44,689 bases of DNA from JBAXLO01 sp037134755 (GCA_037134755.1 JBAXLO010000006.1:1-44689); one strand, 5' to 3'. Numbered from the stretch's first letter, positions 18,081-27,087 are shown. A program made the numbers and translations. Notes: a model not told the origin generated them from the sequence alone.

Positions 18081-18968
18081 ATGAAGACGCAAAATACACA
18101 AAAGATTTACAGTCAAGATTTAGTTTACAATGGAGCTCCAATGCCTTTTGTAATAAAAACGATAGAGGAGGTTGAGGCAGAAACCGGTGGCTTTGCAGAT
18201 GATCCGCATCGACATAATTATTATACTATTATTTGGTCGACAAATGCTACTGGTAAGCATATAATTGATTTTAAAGAGTATGAAATATCTCCTGATCACA
18301 TCTTTTTTGTAAGTCCTGAGCAGGTACATCAGGTTATTACTAATCTTGGTTCAACTGGTTATGCCATTCTTTTTACACCTGAGTTCTTACAAAGAAATAG
18401 CATTCGCGAAGACTTTATTGCTAATCTAAAACTATTTAAAAGTAGCGATGAAACTCCACCTCTTCCTATTAACGAAGGCATGAAAGTTCATCTTATGAAG
18501 TTTGCTGATCAGATGCTGGAAGCTTTTAACTCCGAAGATGACTTGCGTTTTGATGTTATTGGTGCTTATTTAAAGTTGTTTCTAATCGAATGCAATGGTC
18601 ATTGTTCTTTGATACCCTCTACTAATACTCAGACTATTGAAGTAGGCAAAACTCTTGTTAAAAATTTTAAAGAACTTGTTGAAAAGCATTATTTGGAATG
18701 GCATCAAGTACAGAATTACGCTGATGCTTTAAATGTTTCTCCCAATTATCTAAATGAGGTAATTAAATCAACGATAAACATTCCCGCCAAGGAGTTTATA
18801 CAAAACAGACTAATACTCGAAGCAAAACGTATGGCGGTTTTTACCGAAAAGAGTAGCAAAGAGATAGGTTATGATTTAGGTTTTGATGATCCATCTCACT
18901 TTAGTAAGTTCTTTAAAACTAATAATGGTTTATCTTTACAGGATTTTAAGAAAAGCATAGTGTTATAA
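18081..18968 (+). CDS. AraC-family transcriptional regulator
   Basis: 295 aa. The N-terminal part (about 20-130) is a cupin-like sensing domain with DPHRHNYYTIIW and YEISPDHIFFVSPEQVHQV, typical of AraC_binding. The C-terminal 100 residues carry the double helix-turn-helix: ALNVSPNYLNEVIKSTINI in the first and KEIGYDLGFDDPSHFSKFFK (canonical GF.D.S.FS..FK motif) in the second. It probably activates nearby genes in response to a small effector. The next genes on the same strand, pirin and yceI, share a 29-bp box placed just upstream of their -7 elements, which is where an AraC-type activator would bind; this gene is therefore the best local candidate regulator. That link is inference from proximity. 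Confidence 0.92.
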   Translation: MKTQNTQKIYSQDLVYNGAPMPFVIKTIEEVEAETGGFADDPHRHNYYTIIWSTNATGKHIIDFKEYEISPDHIFFVSPEQVHQVITNLGSTGYAILFTPEFLQRNSIREDFIANLKLFKSSDETPPLPINEGMKVHLMKFADQMLEAFNSEDDLRFDVIGAYLKLFLIECNGHCSLIPSTNTQTIEVGKTLVKNFKELVEKHYLEWHQVQNYADALNVSPNYLNEVIKSTINIPAKEFIQNRLILEAKRMAVFTEKSSKEIGYDLGFDDPSHFSKFFKTNNGLSLQDFKKSIVL

Positions 18969-19155
18969 ATAATGATCTAGACTTTGAATTATATAAACTT
19001 ATAGATTGGTTTAAATTCTATGTTAACATATCTCAATTTATTTTCATAGTATACTTTTTTGTTTTCGATACTAAGAAATCACTAGAGTGCAATAATAACA
19101 CATTTACAAGCCATTCGAAGAAAATTAGTGTAAGAGAAAAGAAGAATTATTATAT

Positions 19156-19427
19156 CGAGGGAATTCTTACGACAAATATTGTAAGAATTATCATGTCGAG
19201 GGAATTTTTATCGTAGTTCTTGTACGATCTGTAATGCTGAGGGAATTTTTAACATAGTTCTTGTACGATCTGTAATGCCGAGGGAATTTTTAACATAGTT
19301 CTTGTACGATCTAAAACGCTGAGGGAAATTTTAACATAGTTCTTGTACGAATTGTCGTGCCGAGGGAATTTACACGATAATTCTAGCACGATCTGTCGTG
19401 TCGAAGGAATTTTTAACATAGTTCTTC
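19156..19427. repeat. Tandem array C: six exact 41-bp periods plus a partial seventh
   Basis: Units begin [CT]GAGGGAA at 19156, 19197, 19238, 19279, 19320, 19361 and (partial) 19402, exactly 41 bp apart. The core is GGAATTTTTAACATAGTTCT followed by TGTACGATCTGTAATGC. Unit 1 holds a perfect AATTCTTAC/GTAAGAATT inverted repeat (19162-19189) and unit 2 holds ATCGTA/TACGAT, so arms differ in sequence but pairing is kept within those units. The array lies between the AraC and pirin genes. The flanks (18969-19155, 19428-19530) are AT-rich with nothing recognised. Confidence 0.88.
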
Positions 19428-19534
19428 TTTTTTCTTATATTTATTTTCTACCGATAGTTAAAATCCATATAATTTTTGTACTCTTGTAATTTTTTTTAAG
19501 TAATTTAGATAAAAATAATCTCTTCCTTTATTTG

Positions 19535-19590
19535 TACCATCGATACCTTAATTTATCCATTTCTAATTGCAGCTATCCTTCCTAATTTTG
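19535..19590 (+). promoter_or_regulatory. Pirin promoter: 29-bp box shared with yceI plus -7 TAATTTTG
   Basis: The box at 19535-19563 (begins TACCATCGATACCTT, ends TCCATTTC) matches 27 of 29 bases with the one upstream of yceI (20381-20409). A -7 element TAATTTTG lies at 19583-19590, 19 bp after the box, followed by CATCATAA. Box, spacing and -7 are the same in both promoters. It is probably an activator site; the local AraC protein is the candidate. Confidence 0.75.
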
Positions 19591-19609
19591 CATCATAAAA
19601 TTAAATACA

Positions 19610-20326
19610 ATGACAAAGACAATATTTCATAAGGCATATACGCGTGGCGATGCTAATCATGGGTGGTTACATAGTAAACACACCTTTAGTTTTGCCAATT
19701 ATTACAACCCTCAACGTATGCATTTCGGTGCTTTGAGAGTTTTGAATGATGATATAGTAAAGGGTGGCGAAGGTTTTGGAATGCATCCTCATGATAATAT
19801 GGAGATTATTTCAATTCCTTTAATTGGTGATCTTGAACATAAGGATAATATGGGTAATGTTGCAGTAATTAAAGAGGGTGATGTGCAGGTGATGAGTGCA
19901 GGTGCCGGTATTTTTCATAGTGAGTATAATAAGAACCCTGATACTGATGTTAACTTCTTACAAATATGGGTTCTTACTAATAAAAAGAATGTAGAACCTC
20001 GTTATGATCAAATCTCGATTAAGAATCTTGAAAAAGAAAATGCTTTTTATCAAATTCTTTCTCCTAATGCTGACGATCAGGGAGTGTGGATATATCAGGA
20101 TGCTTGGTTTCATCTTGGTAAATTTAATGAAGGTGTTTCCGATACCTATCATTTTAAGAAAGAAGGTAATGGCATCTACATCTTTTTATTAGAAGGAGAG
20201 ATTGATGTTGATGGACTAACCCTTGAGCGTAGAGATGGATATGGTATTTGGGATACAGATAAAGTCACAGTTACGGCAACTAAAGATTCCAGAATTCTTT
20301 TGATGGAAGTACCTATGAATATTTAA
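19610..20326 (+). CDS. Pirin family protein (YhhW-like bicupin)
   Basis: 238 aa, standard length for YhhW-type pirins. A cytoplasmic metal-binding bicupin; some members are quercetin 2,3-dioxygenases. The start is typical (RGDANHGWLHSKHTFSFANY). The four expected metal ligands of the N-terminal cupin are visible: His59 and His61 in GFGMHPHDNMEII, and His103 and Glu105 in GAGIFHSEYN. The C-terminal cupin carries YFxxxG-type spacing without a second metal site, as usual. The natural substrate is unknown. It is transcribed from its own promoter, which shares a box with yceI 55 bp downstream of this gene's end, so the two are probably co-regulated and not merely neighbours. Confidence 0.93.
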   Translation: MTKTIFHKAYTRGDANHGWLHSKHTFSFANYYNPQRMHFGALRVLNDDIVKGGEGFGMHPHDNMEIISIPLIGDLEHKDNMGNVAVIKEGDVQVMSAGAGIFHSEYNKNPDTDVNFLQIWVLTNKKNVEPRYDQISIKNLEKENAFYQILSPNADDQGVWIYQDAWFHLGKFNEGVSDTYHFKKEGNGIYIFLLEGEIDVDGLTLERRDGYGIWDTDKVTVTATKDSRILLMEVPMNI

Positions 20327-20380
20327 TATTAACAATAATAAAAACAATGAAAGAAATGCAAAACAAGTTCCCATGATTTA

Positions 20381-20436
20381 TACCATCGATACCTTGATTT
20401 TTCCATTTCACACTTTAACAATCCGATGTAATTTTG
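20381..20436 (+). promoter_or_regulatory. yceI promoter: 29-bp box shared with pirin plus -7 TAATTTTG
   Basis: The box at 20381-20409 is 27/29 identical to that at 19535-19563. TAATTTTG at 20429-20436 again lies exactly 19 bp after it and is followed by CATCATAA. The conserved geometry argues for a bound regulator contacting RNA polymerase. Confidence 0.75.
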
Positions 20437-20479
20437 CATCATAATAATTAATAAATATTTTACATAAATAATTTAACAA

Positions 20480-21067
20480 ATGAAAAAGAAAATCTTATTG
20501 TCAGTAGCTTTATTTTTAGTAGCAGGTTTGTTCGTAAACGCTCAAACAACTTATAAAGCAGATTTAACAAATTCAAAAATTACCTGGATAGGTAAGAAAA
20601 TAACAGGCGAACATAATGGAACCATTGCCTTAGCTAGTGGTGAGTTTGTAGTAGATAAAGACATGCTTTCGAAAGCTAAGTTCGAAATTGATATGAACTC
20701 GATTAAAGATTTAGATCTTACAGACGAAGGTTACAAAGCTAAGCTTGAAGGTCATTTGAAATCAGATGATTTCTTTGGTGTTGATAAATTTCCTAAAGCG
20801 ACTTTTGTAATTGATAAAGCTACAAAGATCATGAAAGGAATTACAACTATCAAAGGTAAACTTACTATCAAAGGGGTAACACAGGCGATTGAATTCAAAT
20901 CAGTAATATCAAATACTCCTGATGGTTATAAGATTTGGGCTAACGTAACTGTGGATCGTACAAAGTTTGGTCTTAAATATGGTTCGGGTTCATTCTTCGA
21001 TAATTTAGGTGATAAAACGATATATGATGAGTTTTATTTGAGTCTTAATCTTATGTTGAAAAAATAA
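20480..21067 (+). CDS. yceI: YceI-family exported lipid-binding protein
   Basis: 195 aa. Residues 1-22 are a signal peptide ending FVNAQ, so the mature protein is periplasmic. The rest is one YceI lipocalin-like beta-barrel, with SKITWIGKKITGEHNGTI at the N-terminus, KSDDFFGVDKFPKATFVI (the F.. .FP.a.F motif of the family) in the middle and VTVDRTKFGLKYGSGSFFDN near the end. Family members bind polyisoprenoid-type lipids in a long hydrophobic cavity; some are stress-induced. It is followed by a strong hairpin terminator and preceded by the same promoter box as pirin, which suggests a joint response. Confidence 0.93.
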   Translation: MKKKILLSVALFLVAGLFVNAQTTYKADLTNSKITWIGKKITGEHNGTIALASGEFVVDKDMLSKAKFEIDMNSIKDLDLTDEGYKAKLEGHLKSDDFFGVDKFPKATFVIDKATKIMKGITTIKGKLTIKGVTQAIEFKSVISNTPDGYKIWANVTVDRTKFGLKYGSGSFFDNLGDKTIYDEFYLSLNLMLKK

Positions 21068-21102
21068 ATAAGAAAAAGATATTTTATTTTTAAAAATCAA
21101 TA

Positions 21103-21140
21103 AACCACCCGTAGTCAATCTGATTACGGGTGGTTTTGTC
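21103..21140 (+). terminator. Rho-independent terminator after yceI
   Basis: AACCACCCGTA (21103-21113) pairs perfectly with TACGGGTGGTT (21125-21135) across an 11-nt loop, followed by TTTGTC. It lies 36 bp after the yceI stop codon. Confidence 0.85.
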
Positions 21141-21235
21141 TTTATAAACAACGCTATTAGCTTAATTATAATAAAGAGATTTTTTATTTATTTAATTATT
21201 TATTCGCATTATGTAATATCAACTTGTTTTTGTTG

Positions 21236-21243
21236 TATATTTG
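21236..21243 (+). promoter_or_regulatory. -7 promoter element (TATATTTG) for the PAS kinase
   Basis: TATATTTG matches TAnnTTTG, 21 bp before the start codon, implying a leader of only about 15 nt. Confidence 0.5.
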
Positions 21244-21264
21244 TACTTTATTTAATACAAATAT

Positions 21265-23766
21265 ATGAAAATAAAATACTCATTTACTTATATCTTATTA
21301 GTGATGATTTTTGTTGCAGTTACCGTTACCGGGATTGCATTGTATATTGTAGATAGAACAGCTAAAAAAGATGTTGAGTTTACATTAAATGAATTGTTGA
21401 AAAGGAGAGTTTCTGTATTAAAAACAATATATCAGGAAACAAATAATAAAGATTCTGTTATTCATTTTTTTTATAGATGGAATAAAAACATAAAGGGCTT
21501 AAATCAATCTAAAGAATTTGTTGTTACAGAAAAACTTAATGATTCAATCTTCTTCTTAATTGATCAACGGGATTTTGATTTTATCGACAGACATCCCATC
21601 CCTTTTAATTCAAATATAGCCATCCCTTCGAGAAAAGCTTTATCGGGTGAAACCGGATTTGAAGAAACAATAGATTACAGAGGTGTAAAAGTATATGCAT
21701 CTTATACTTTTATCCCCGAATTAAAGTGGGGAGCTGTTTCTAAAATTGATGCATCGGAGATAAGAAAACCTTTGTTTTATAACTTTACAATAATATTAGT
21801 ACTCTCAATATTAATAGCCTTAATAGGTGCAATCTTATACTATAAAATTCATCTTACAATAAACAAAACTATAAAAGAAAGTGAAGAGCATTTTAAATTA
21901 ATTATAGAAAATGCAAATGTTGGATACTTTTTTATTGATAAAAATGGAATAATAAAAGATGTTAACGATGCCTGGGCACTGATGTATAAGTATGATTCGA
22001 AAGTAGAAATTATAGGGAAACATTTTTCAGTAATCGAAAGATTGGAAGACCTTGAACTTGCAAAAGAGTTTGTAGATGGAATAATGAAAGGAGATAGCCG
22101 GTACATTAAAGGTGACTTTAGTAGAAAGTGTAAAGATGGATCAGTAGGTTATCATACTTTTTCAGCAAAACCTGTTCATAAAGATGGTGTGGTAATAGGG
22201 ATTGAAGGATTTATAATAGATACAACTGATCGTGTAGTAGCTGAAAATACTATTAAAAAAGCAGAGAGAGAACTATACGAAAGTGAAAGCCGATATGGCT
22301 TGCTTTTTAACAATATGAATGAAGGTGTTGCTTTACATGAATTAGTTTTAAATGAAAATGGTGACCCGGTAGATTATATTATTAAAGAAGTTAATCCGTC
22401 TTTTGAAAAGGAACTAGGGATATCTTCTAAAAAAGCAAAGAATAATTTAGCAAGTCTTTTATACGAACTAAGTGAGGCTCCTTATCTTGATGTGTATAGT
22501 AAGGTTGCTTTGACAGGAGAGCCTTATTTCTTCTCAACTTATTTTGAGCCGCTGGATGCATATTTTGACATATCTGTTGTTTCGCCAATGAAGAATTGGT
22601 TTGCTACTATATTTATTAATACTACTGAACGAAGAAAGAATGTAGAAGTACTTATGGAAAGTGAAGAAAAATATCGTTCGTTATTTAATAATATGATAGA
22701 AGGATATGCTTTTTGTAAAATGATATATCAAGATGATTATCCTGTAGATTTTATGTATTTAAAAGTAAATGAATCTTTCGAAAAATTAACTGGTTTAAAA
22801 GATGTTGAAGGGAAATATGTTACTGATTTAATTCCGGGAATAAGGGAAAATGATAAAGATTTATTTGATATATACAGTAGAGTTGCACTTTCTGGAAAGA
22901 CAGAAAGATTTGAGATGTTTGTAGAAGCATTGAACGATTGGTATGATCTTTCTGTTTATAGCCCTTCAAAGGAGTATTTTGTAGCAGTGTTTGATGTAAT
23001 AACTGAAAGAAAAAAAGCTGAAGTAGAAATTAAAAATCTAAATGCTGAACTCGAGCAAAGAGTTATAATGCGTACTGCTCAGTTGCAAGCTGCTAACAAG
23101 GAACTTGAAGCTTTTAGTTATTCAATATCTCATGATCTTCGTTCGCCACTTAGGGCTGTTGATGGTTTTGCCAAGATTATATTGGATGAATATTCTAATG
23201 TATTAGATGCTGAAGGTAAACGCTTATTGAATGTAATTGTTGATAACGCTAAGAATATGGGGCAACTTATTGATGATCTTCTTTCATTCTCTCGTTTAAA
23301 TCGTCAGGAATTAAAACTGTTATATATTGATATGTTTGCAATGGCAAATGAAGTGTTTAATGAGCTTACTGATGCTACCGACAGAGATAATATTTTATTT
23401 AAACTTCAAGATATTCCTAATATTAATGGTGATCCGGCTATGATGCGTCAGGTGTGGAGAAACTTAATTGGTAATGCTATTAAATATTCAAAAACTAAGA
23501 ATCAGATTATTGAAATAGGATATACTGATGATATTAATGAAACTACTTATTATATTAAAGATAATGGAGTAGGATTCGACAATGCTTATGTTGGAAAACT
23601 GTTTGGCGTATTTCAACGATTACATACTTCAAATGAGTTTGAAGGTACTGGTGTTGGTTTGGCTATTGTACAGCGGATTATTCATAGGTTGAATGGGTAT
23701 GTTAAAGCAGAAGGCAGACTTAATGAGGGAGCAACATTTTATTTTACTTTACCTAAAGTGAGTTAA
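21265..23766 (+). CDS. Membrane histidine kinase with periplasmic sensor and three PAS domains
   Basis: 833 aa. TM1 is near residues 7-29 and TM2 near 170-195 (NFTIILVLSILIALIGAIL), with a periplasmic sensor between them. Cytoplasmic part: PAS1 (about 210-330), then two mutually similar PAS domains, each starting with a YxxLFNNMxEG block (about 345-460 and 468-585), a coiled linker and the kinase. HisKA has SYSISHDLRSPLRAV with phospho-acceptor His623. HATPase_c has the N box RNLIGNAIKYSK, the G1 box DNGVGFD and the G2 box GTGVGLAIV. It carries no receiver; the single-domain response regulator 45 bp downstream is the obvious partner. The SHDLRSPLRAV type of HisKA is the one found in phytochrome-like kinases that pair with Rcp1-type regulators, which fits that neighbour. 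Signal unknown. Confidence 0.93.
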   Translation: MKIKYSFTYILLVMIFVAVTVTGIALYIVDRTAKKDVEFTLNELLKRRVSVLKTIYQETNNKDSVIHFFYRWNKNIKGLNQSKEFVVTEKLNDSIFFLIDQRDFDFIDRHPIPFNSNIAIPSRKALSGETGFEETIDYRGVKVYASYTFIPELKWGAVSKIDASEIRKPLFYNFTIILVLSILIALIGAILYYKIHLTINKTIKESEEHFKLIIENANVGYFFIDKNGIIKDVNDAWALMYKYDSKVEIIGKHFSVIERLEDLELAKEFVDGIMKGDSRYIKGDFSRKCKDGSVGYHTFSAKPVHKDGVVIGIEGFIIDTTDRVVAENTIKKAERELYESESRYGLLFNNMNEGVALHELVLNENGDPVDYIIKEVNPSFEKELGISSKKAKNNLASLLYELSEAPYLDVYSKVALTGEPYFFSTYFEPLDAYFDISVVSPMKNWFATIFINTTERRKNVEVLMESEEKYRSLFNNMIEGYAFCKMIYQDDYPVDFMYLKVNESFEKLTGLKDVEGKYVTDLIPGIRENDKDLFDIYSRVALSGKTERFEMFVEALNDWYDLSVYSPSKEYFVAVFDVITERKKAEVEIKNLNAELEQRVIMRTAQLQAANKELEAFSYSISHDLRSPLRAVDGFAKIILDEYSNVLDAEGKRLLNVIVDNAKNMGQLIDDLLSFSRLNRQELKLLYIDMFAMANEVFNELTDATDRDNILFKLQDIPNINGDPAMMRQVWRNLIGNAIKYSKTKNQIIEIGYTDDINETTYYIKDNGVGFDNAYVGKLFGVFQRLHTSNEFEGTGVGLAIVQRIIHRLNGYVKAEGRLNEGATFYFTLPKVS

Positions 23767-23811
23767 GAAATAGATTGAGATAATTATTAATTAAAAACAA
23801 ATTTACTTATT

Positions 23812-24252
23812 ATGGAAACAAATGTAATTGACATTCTTCTTATTGAAGATAATCCAAATGATGCTGAACTAACACTTCGTGCATTAAAAAAGAATAATGT
23901 GGCAAATAAAGTTCATTTAATTACAGATGGAGCTGAAGCTCTTGATTTCTTTTTTGCTAAAGGCAAATATGAAGGAAGAGATGTAACTTCAACTCCAAAA
24001 GTAGTTATTCTTGATCTTAAGCTTCCTAAAGTTGATGGCTTAGAAATATTAAAAAGAGTAAAGGCTGATGAGCGTTTAAAGTTAATGCCTATCGTAGTTC
24101 TAACTTCATCAAAAGAAGAATGCGATGTAATAGAAAGCTATAAATTAGGTGCAAATAGTTATATTGTAAAGCCAGTTGATTTTAATAAGTTTGCTGAAGC
24201 AATTAAAGACTTAGGGATGTATTGGTTGCTGCTAAATGAGCCGCCTTGTTAA
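23812..24252 (+). CDS. Single-domain response regulator, Rcp1-like
   Basis: 146 aa, a receiver domain only. The acidic pocket is IEDN (Glu12-Asp13), the phospho-acceptor is Asp68 in VVILDLKLPKVDG, the switch Thr is in VVLTSS and the conserved Lys in SYIVKPVDF. The start LLIEDNPNDAELTLRALK and the inserted ALDFFFAKGKY are features of the Rcp1 subgroup, whose partners are PAS/phytochrome-type kinases. With no output domain it probably acts through phosphotransfer or protein binding. It lies 45 bp after the kinase gene and was probably made with it; the hybrid kinase follows about 100 bp later on the same strand. Confidence 0.93.
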   Translation: METNVIDILLIEDNPNDAELTLRALKKNNVANKVHLITDGAEALDFFFAKGKYEGRDVTSTPKVVILDLKLPKVDGLEILKRVKADERLKLMPIVVLTSSKEECDVIESYKLGANSYIVKPVDFNKFAEAIKDLGMYWLLLNEPPC

Positions 24253-24360
24253 TTGAAGATGTGTCGTAAGAATAAATAAGTAAAAGACAGAAATGGTTAA
24301 TATAATAATTATTCTAACACCTCTTTATTGTAATTAGTGGAAGATTATAAATATCATAAT

Positions 24361-26301
24361 ATGGAAAAAGAATTAAAAATACTTGTATTAGAAGATATAC
24401 AAACTGATGCTGAACTCGTAATATTCGAAATTAAAAAAAACGAAATTAAGTTCAATTATAAGAGAGTAGAAACCGAAATTGAATTTAGAGAAGCTCTATA
24501 CACTTACAAACCAGATATAATACTTTCTGATTACAACCTACCGCAGTTTACAGGAATGCAGGCACTGGAGATACGAAATAAGTTGTATCCACAAATCCCT
24601 TTTATACTGGTAACAGGAACACTAAACGAAATTATAGCTGTTGATTGTATGAAAGCAGGGGCAGATGATTATATTTTAAAAGATAATCTAACACGTTTAG
24701 GAACAGCTATTAAATCTGCTTTAAAGAAAAAAGAAGCAATAGAAAATAAAATTATAGCTGAGAAAGCATTAATTGTATCTGAAGCAAAGTATCAGGATCT
24801 TTATGATAATGCACCTGATATGTTTGCCTCTATTGACATTGCAACAGGGATTTTAATTCAATGTAATCAAACTTATGCAAGCAAAACAGGATATACAAAA
24901 GAAGAATTATTAGGTAGTAATCATCTTAGAATGTATCATCCGGATAGTGTTTTGATTGTTAAAGATGCTATGATATCTTTTTTAGAAAAAGGTGAAGTTC
25001 ATAATCTTGAATTAGAAATTCAACGTAAGGATGGTAGTTATTTCAATGTTAATTTAAGTGCGACAGCTATTAGAGACAAGAGTGGTAAAATAGTGTCAAC
25101 AAGAGCTATATTTCATGATATAACTGAACGTAAAATAGCCGAACAACAATTGATAATTGCTAAAGAAAAAGCAGAAGAGTCAGATATGCTTAAATCTGCA
25201 TTTCTGGCTAATATGTCGCACGAAATAAGAACCCCAATGAATGCTATTATAGGGTTTTCGGAGTTGCAAGCCGAACCTGATATAAAAGCTGAAGATAGGA
25301 ATAAATACATTAAAATTGTTGTTCAACGTAGCTATGATTTGTTGGGTATTATAAATGATATTCTTGATATATCGAGAATGGAATCAGGACAATTATCTAT
25401 TTTTGAAAAGGAAGGAGATGTTACAAAGGTTTTTAATGAATTATATGAATTCTTTAATGCTAGAAATCTTAATCTTGAGAAAAAACCTATTGAGTTAAGA
25501 ATGAACGTTGATCTTCCTATTGATAATTATTATATCAATACAGATTTTTCAAGATTGAAACAAATTCTTATTAACCTAATTAGCAATTCATATAAATTTA
25601 CAGCAGAAGGATACATTGAATTTGGGTGTAGTTTAATTAACTATGATACTGAGATTTTGTACTATGTTAAAGATAGTGGAATAGGCATTGCAAAGGACAA
25701 ACAATCAATAATATTTAATCGTTTCCGACAAGTTGAAGATGGGTATTTAACTAGAGAATATGGTGGGGTAGGTTTGGGCTTATCCATATCTAAAGGTTTA
25801 ATTGATTTGATGAAAGGTAAAATTTGGCTTGAATCCGATTTGGGAGAAGGTTCCACTTTCTATTTCACATTGCCCTACAAATCAATAGTTATGCCTACAA
25901 TAGACTTCCAAAAAACAAAAACACATGATGATTGGTCAGATAAAAATATTTTGATTGTAGAGGATGATGATTTCAATGCAGAGTTTATTATTAATGTGTT
26001 AAAAGCAACAAAAGTCAATCTACATATTGCCACATCAGGTGCTGTGGCTATTGAACTTTTGGAATCCATACACAAGATTGATTTAATATTAATGGATATT
26101 AAATTGCCTGATATTTCGGGTTTTGAATTAACTACTATCATAAAGAAAAAGCAACCTAATATCCCTATTATTGCTCAAACTGCTTTTGCCAGCGAAAGTG
26201 ATAGGATGAAATGTATGAAAGCCGGGTGTGATGATTTTATTTCAAAGCCAATAGAACAGACTATGCTAAGGAGTTTAATTCAAAAACATTTAAATAAATA
26301 A
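24361..26301 (+). CDS. Soluble hybrid histidine kinase REC-PAS-HisKA-HATPase-REC
   Basis: 646 aa from the ATG at 24361. An upstream GTG at 24337 is in frame but adds only eight unconserved residues, so I prefer the ATG. The N-terminal receiver has LVLEDIQTDAEL and phospho-Asp57 (ILSDYNLPQFTG); a PAS domain follows (about 140-255, NAPDMFASID to HDITERK); HisKA has LANMSHEIRTPMNAI with His287; HATPase_c has LISNSYKFT, DSGIGI and GVGLGLSIS; the C-terminal receiver has phospho-Asp579 in LILMDIKLPDISG and the conserved Lys in DFISKPI. No membrane segments, so cytoplasmic. Domain order and spacing match the kinase inside the glycogen operon (His287, Asp578 there), so the two are probably paralogues. 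It is third in a run of signalling genes and probably takes input from the response-regulator pathway upstream. Confidence 0.92.
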   Translation: MEKELKILVLEDIQTDAELVIFEIKKNEIKFNYKRVETEIEFREALYTYKPDIILSDYNLPQFTGMQALEIRNKLYPQIPFILVTGTLNEIIAVDCMKAGADDYILKDNLTRLGTAIKSALKKKEAIENKIIAEKALIVSEAKYQDLYDNAPDMFASIDIATGILIQCNQTYASKTGYTKEELLGSNHLRMYHPDSVLIVKDAMISFLEKGEVHNLELEIQRKDGSYFNVNLSATAIRDKSGKIVSTRAIFHDITERKIAEQQLIIAKEKAEESDMLKSAFLANMSHEIRTPMNAIIGFSELQAEPDIKAEDRNKYIKIVVQRSYDLLGIINDILDISRMESGQLSIFEKEGDVTKVFNELYEFFNARNLNLEKKPIELRMNVDLPIDNYYINTDFSRLKQILINLISNSYKFTAEGYIEFGCSLINYDTEILYYVKDSGIGIAKDKQSIIFNRFRQVEDGYLTREYGGVGLGLSISKGLIDLMKGKIWLESDLGEGSTFYFTLPYKSIVMPTIDFQKTKTHDDWSDKNILIVEDDDFNAEFIINVLKATKVNLHIATSGAVAIELLESIHKIDLILMDIKLPDISGFELTTIIKKKQPNIPIIAQTAFASESDRMKCMKAGCDDFISKPIEQTMLRSLIQKHLNK

Positions 26302-26609
26302 AAATAAAACTATATCCCAATTGAATTATTATAACTACTTTTGTGCGTTGTTAATCATAAATAAAAACGAGGCTAATATCAATGTGTAATTTTTAAACTA
26401 ACTTTTGCGAATCTGTCGCCGAGCATATTTAAGTTTTCTTATTATAATAATAAGAAAAATATATAAAAACCAAGATGTATTGCTTTAGCTAAGCTCAATC
26501 CACAAAATATTTCTGATTTCTTTAACTTTAAGTTTCTTTTTTATTATTTTATTAATATTATTAATTATACTAATTATGAATATATTAATAGGAAAACCAA
26601 CTTTAAGCC
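26302..26609. other. Gene-free spacer before array D
   Basis: AT-rich. A TACTTTTG (26336-26343) fits the -7 consensus but no gene starts near it, so a small RNA or chance match are both possible. No other structure seen. Confidence 0.3.
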
Positions 26610-26840
26610 TACAACAATGTTGTTTTGGGTTACAACTATATTGTTGCGACCTACAACTATATTGTTGCGACTTACAACTATATTGTTTCAGCCCATAACT
26701 ATATTGTTTCGGCTTACAACTATATTGTTTCAAGCTACAACTATATTGTTTCGGGTTACAACTATATTGTTTCGGGTTACAACTATATTGTTTCAACCCA
26801 CAACTATATTGTTTCAGGCTACAACTATATTGTTGTGGGG
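26610..26840. repeat. Tandem array D: eleven exact 21-bp units TACAACTATATTGTTtcggg
   Basis: Eleven units of exactly 21 bp. The first 15 bases (TACAACTATATTGTT or one-base variants) are nearly constant and the last six vary (gcgacc, tcagcc, tcggct, tcaagc, tcgggt, tcaacc, tcaggc, gtgggg). Every unit carries ACAA...TTGT dyads. The first unit is more divergent (TACAACAATGTTG). Because 21 is a multiple of three, open frames run through on both strands; these have no independent support as genes. Confidence 0.88.
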
Positions 26841-27087
26841 TCGAAATCATTTATTCCACCTTCTCGGAGCGTCTTCGTCTTTTATTAAAGGTGTTTATTT
26901 ATTAAAATCTTTTAATCTGTGTGTTGTAAAAATAAATGCCTTTTTAAGAAATTACATATTTTCTCAAAATGAATTATTATTTTTAACGATAAATCAAAAT
27001 AATTTTTGTCAAAATAAATCTTATAATATATAATCTCATTATAATAAAAAATATCATCACTAATCATACCCAAAAAAATATGAGCAA

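Noticed and set aside
24337..24360. GTG at 24337 as the start of the hybrid kinase
   Set aside because: It adds eight residues before the receiver domain; the ATG at 24361 begins right at the receiver fold.
26485..27033. Long open frames on both strands over array D, for example repeated QYSCxxK or YNYIV peptides
   Set aside because: The 21-bp period is a multiple of three, so frames stay open by default. Several frames are open at once and no start region, promoter or non-repeated domain supports any of them.
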